A DNA stretch of 64,000 nucleotides from Actinomucor elegans (taxonomy: Eukaryota; Mucoromycota; Mucoromycetes; Mucorales; Mucoraceae): the NCBI GenBank assembly GCA_026027325.1, contig JAMSLZ010000004.1, positions 124,001-188,000 of the forward strand, in the 5' to 3' direction. Shown piece after piece: positions 60,785-64,000 of the stretch. Below the pieces are notes generated by a model. It ran no database searches. It worked only from the letters and a program-made list of their open reading frames with translations, and was not told where the DNA came from. The position numbers and the translations under genes are program-made. The stretch's first letter is position 1. Every line of letters begins with the position of its first letter.

Positions 60785-60895
60785 AAATGTGCCATTTTGA
60801 CTAATCTCGATCTAATGTCGCATCTGAATAGTATATCTTATTCAGGACGAGTTACTGCGTCTAGTCAAGCTGTTTAATCTACTTTAATGACTTTG
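60785..60895 (-). repeat. Dispersed repeat copy, reverse orientation
   Basis: CCATTTTGACTAATCTCGAT, CTAATGTCGCATCTGAATAG, ATCTTATTCAGGACGAGTTA, CTGCGTCTAGTCAAGCTGTT, TAATCTACTTTAATG; full order of the family preserved. Confidence 0.75.
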
Positions 60896-61139
60896 TTTGT
60901 TTCGTAGATTCAAATCTATGTGCTAAGTTGTAACTTTAATCGATAGGCATACTCTCTGTAGTCTTGTTAATAGACGTTAGACTTATAAACTAGCTGAAAT
61001 ATTCCCCCTTCAAATGAAAGAATATCTGACTTGAGAGCAAAGAGTAATTTTCATGGATAATAAAAAAAACATCATGAACAGGACAATGCTTTTGAATTGA
61101 GAATTGACAGTAAAGCATGGTTTCAACAAGTTTTCTTTA

Positions 61140-61171
<32 letters not shown>

Positions 61172-61699
61172 GAAAGAATAATCGTTGATGAGAGCTTGAA
61201 AATTACTATATTTTAAGAGATTAGAAATGCATCGACTTGATTAGGCGATGTTTTCAAGTGGAACTGGCTTTCCATATCCCGTCAATTTTAAGTCTAAGAT
61301 TTTGTATTCTAGTTTGGCGACCGTGTGGCCTTTTATCCAAAAGACAATAGTCGCTTGTGTCCCTCAATGTATGTACTTGCATACTGAATTGCTTACTACA
61401 ATATGATATACATCCTTATATTAGCGAATTTTACTCGAAACCCAATCGCGGAAATATACTAGCCCCCCGCAAAATCCTATAATCACGTTCGGGGTTCTAA
61501 GGTAAAGGCGCGACTGGAACGATGTACGTGCAGCTGGAAGAAACCTCTAATGGAAAGAAATAAATGATATGGTTTTGACTCGGTGGAATAAGAAAAAAAA
61601 ATAGATTTTTTTTTCGAATAGATATAATTTTTGCGTGGGTCAGTTTTTCTCTTTTTCTTCTTCTCTTTTCCTCTTTGTTACAACCCTAGAATACATAAA

Positions 61700-62397
61700 A
61701 TGGCTCTTAGACTCTTGACTTCTCGCGTTATTGCTCGCTCCTATATGCCCGTTGTTCGCAAGTCCGCCACTATGGCTGCTTTCCGTGGATATGCTAGTAA
61801 GTTATCAAACGAAAAAGGAAACTGGAGAAAACTAAATTTCGTGTATTAGCCAAGAAATACACCTCTGACCATGAATGGATCTCTGTCGATAACGGTGTCG
61901 GTACCTTTGGTATCACTGATTTCGCCCAAAAGGCTTTGGGTGATGTCGTCTTTGTCGAAACTCCTGCTGTTGGTGATGTTGTAAAGTCTGAGGGTAAGAC
62001 ATACAGATACGCGCGGTATCTACGAGATAAGAGTACTGTTGCTTATGTACTGTTTTTTTTTATTTAGACCAAGTTGGCGCTATTGAATCTGTCAAGGCTG
62101 CTAGTGACATCTTCTCTCCCGTCTCTGGTGAAATCGTGGACGTCAATGAAGAGTTATCCAGCGAACCTTCTTTGATCAACTCTAGCCCTGAGGAAGACGG
62201 TATGTGTCGCCCTTCAAAATAACGTGTGAAGTTGCAGTTTGTGACTCTTAAAAATTTCTTTTTGATGATCTAATTTCCTTTCCCGTCTTTTGATAGGTTG
62301 GTTGGCCAAGATCAAGCTTAGCAACGAGTCTGAGCTCGAGGGTTTGATGGATGAGAAGGCCTATGCTGATCACTGTGATGCTGCTGAAGATCATTAA
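61700..62397 (+). CDS. GCV3: Glycine cleavage system H protein, mitochondrial
   Basis: Exons 61700-61796, 61850-61993, 62068-62199, 62297-62397; 157 residues. Presequence [20 protein letters not shown]. The mature part begins [20 protein letters not shown] and shows [17 protein letters not shown], then the lipoylation site [19 protein letters not shown] with the modified Lys at about 90, and ends with [20 protein letters not shown]. The lipoyl arm shuttles the methylamine group of glycine between the P, T and L proteins in the matrix and takes part in lipoate transfer. Length and motifs are standard. Confidence 0.96.
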
Positions 62398-63187
62398 ATC
62401 TAATATATCGTCTGTCTATATGTCCTTTCTTTGTACTTTAATAAAAAAAAAACTATATACTTTTCGCAAAAAAAACATAGCCTGATTTGATACTCAAATG
62501 GGTCTTGATCAAGCATCAAGGGCACTGTTTTAAATGTATGCCTTATTAAAGACATTGCGCACTTTACAACAGCAGCATTAGTGCTCTTAATGACTCATTA
62601 CCAAGATCAGAAAGGTTTTGCGGAGACTATGGGCTGATTGTTTATCGGATCAAAGACTGGTTGCTAGGGCTTCTGAGTTTTAACCACAAACTGGTTGCTA
62701 TGGCGTACATCAGGGACGATTGTTATGGTTAATATCAGGGTCTGATTGCTATGGCAAAGATCAGGGTCTCATTGCTATGGTAAAATAGTATAAACTAATT
62801 TCTATAGTTTCAAAGGTGATAATCGTTAGATATGAATAAATGATACCTTAAAAAAAAAAGATGACTCGGTGATTCTCGAGGAACAAATCAAATACTACTG
62901 TAGGTTCCTAAGTGCAACGCGAGAAAAATAGTAAGGGGCTATGAAACCTACAGTCAAGAAGCTCTATCAAGCCCCATAATTCATGGACATTGTCTGCACG
63001 TTACTGGCCTAAAATAAGTCTAGTCAATTTCGCTCAAAAGATGGCTGAATTTTAATTGCCTGTCTCCTTCTGGATCTGAAGTATATATAACAAAGCAACA
63101 CAGTAAAGTGGGTAAAACAAAAAACAAAGCTTCGTCTTTTCTCTTTTTATCTCGAAAAAAAAGTGTGTTTGTCTGGTATATGCTTTC
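62398..63187. other. Spacer with minisatellite
   Basis: 790 bp. Contains a short 25-26-bp tandem repeat (about 62656-62786), otherwise AT-rich. Nothing else seen. Confidence 0.5.
62656..62786. repeat. Degenerate minisatellite, 25-26-bp unit
   Basis: Units at 62690, 62716, 62741 and 62767 of the form (A/T)CTGATTGCTATGGC plus about 6 variable bases and ATCAGGG; a more diverged unit starts at about 62656 (ACTGGTTGCTAGGGC). Confidence 0.8.
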
Positions 63188-64000
63188 ATGACCCACTCTT
63201 TTATCAAACCAGATTGTGATGCTGAACAAGGAAAGCAGCCACTTTGTACAATCACATTATTAAAGTCTTCGAATCAAGAGTTTCAAAAGATATACGCTGA
63301 AGCATACCTAAACGCTTGTAACGCTGTCAAACTAGACACGTTAGCGAATTATACCAAAGCAAGAGACGCGTATAAAAAAGTCATACAGGTATTCATTAGA
63401 AGCTTAATTACCTGTGTTCAACCTAATTAATTCATAATTGAATAGAATTTCTCGATATTACTCCAAGGTAGCTTCAATTAAACTCGAGAAAATGGAGCCT
63501 GCTAATCATGACTATAGATAAAAATAATGGCATTGATCGAAACAAGCTGATTCAAAAGTTGAATGAATACAAGCACAGAGTAGAACAACTAGAACGCTAC
63601 ATGGAAACAACAAAGACCAACTCAACCACAATTTATATAAACGAAAACTCACCCTATCAGCAACGGCGCGACTCTACAGACTCTGAAATCATACGAACTG
63701 AAGAAGACGATTATAATGATAGAGCAAAGGTAAATTTAGAGACTATATTTATTATTATTATATATTATCTATCGGATCTAAATAACGCTTTATGGATAGT
63801 TTTCCTTTGATCAAGGCGAATTGAATGAGATAAAAGGCAATATGGATCATGCTCTCGAGTATTACTCTGAGTCAGCAGAGCTTTACTTGAAAGCCTTTAA
63901 AGGGTACGAGAACGACACTGAACAAAAGCTAAAAGCCCGGGAACACTTTACTCGAGCACTAGACAAAGCAGAGTCCATAAAGAAAAACAGTAATTTCCTG
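63188..64000 (+). CDS. Tandem MIT-domain protein, probable calpain-7/PalB (Rim13) N terminus, cut by window edge
   Basis: Exons 63188-63388, 63446-63467, 63518-63729 and 63800 to the end of the window; joins are in phase, 213 residues visible. Two three-helix MIT-like segments are seen. First, about 30-105: EFQKIYAEAYLNACNAVKLD, YTKARDAYKKVIQNFSILLQ, IQKLNEYKHRVEQLERYM. Second, about 147-213: SFDQGELNEIKGNMDHALEY, YSESAELYLKAFKGY, KAREHFTRALDKAESIKK. Between them is a polar linker. Two MIT domains at the N end followed by a protease is the layout of calpain-7/PalB, which acts on ESCRT-III in fungal pH sensing; the protease part would lie beyond the window. Another MIT protein (kinase or Vps4-like) is possible. 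The 22-nt second exon is small but required for frame. Confidence 0.6.

Larger units (their letters stand above)
59572..61699. other. Spacer with two repeat copies
   Basis: 2.1 kb; repeat copies near 59.9 and 60.8 kb, an A-run of about 29 at 61142-61170. The final 80 bp are CT-rich and lead into the H-protein start. No gene seen. Confidence 0.5.

Noticed and set aside
60900..60935. GATTCAAATC resembling a tRNA T-loop
   Set aside because: No A-box or cloverleaf can be formed around it; it lies at the edge of a dispersed-repeat copy.

Overview
The window reads as nuclear DNA of an early-diverging filamentous fungus, most likely Mucoromycota (Mucorales-like). Genes have short introns (about 50-120 nt, GT-AG with CTAAC/CTAAT-type branch sites), coding exons are clearly richer in G+C than the very AT-rich, homopolymer-filled spacers, and the gene set is fungal (LYS9 of the alpha-aminoadipate lysine pathway, CDC24, MCH-like transporter). 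The species assignment is inference. Several genes were rebuilt by joining exons by hand; every reported junction keeps the reading frame.

Layout. 1-5.1 kb (minus strand): 5' part of an arginine-biosynthesis acetylglutamate kinase, a repeat-bearing spacer, a single-pass membrane glycoprotein and a three-exon gene for cytochrome c oxidase subunit VIII. 6.0-9.4 kb (plus): saccharopine reductase LYS9 with an apparent one-base frameshift, then mitochondrial NAD-isocitrate dehydrogenase IDH2. 10.7-13.3 kb (minus): a DNAJC8/Spf31 J-protein and an orphan multi-pass membrane protein. 16.8-19.8 kb (plus): a ten-exon PNUTS (PPP1R10) homologue. 20.9-22.5 kb (minus): MCT-like MFS transporter. 27.1-30.7 kb (minus): Rho-GEF CDC24 and a small orphan membrane protein. 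33.1-37.0 kb (plus): SLC25 carrier and PARN deadenylase. 41.7-48.8 kb (plus): secreted GH3 beta-glucosidase, a 382-bp tandem repeat, and an orphan protein with a PD-(D/E)XK-like motif. 50.3-51.9 kb (minus): ACOT9-like thioesterase. 53.7-64.0 kb (plus): SMP-C2 lipid-transfer protein, sulfide:quinone oxidoreductase, glycine cleavage H protein, and the start of a tandem-MIT protein resembling calpain-7/PalB.

No operon-like logic is expected or seen. Many products are mitochondrial (acetylglutamate kinase, COX8, IDH2, SLC25, ACOT9-like, SQR, H protein), but scattered housekeeping genes explain this.

The spacers are the unusual part. A degenerate dispersed repeat, about 90-180 bp per unit, recurs about 20 times in both orientations and only outside genes; some copies form loose arrays. 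There is also a candidate solo LTR (about 750 bp) and a 2.7-copy tandem repeat. I found no tRNA, rRNA or CRISPR array that I can support.
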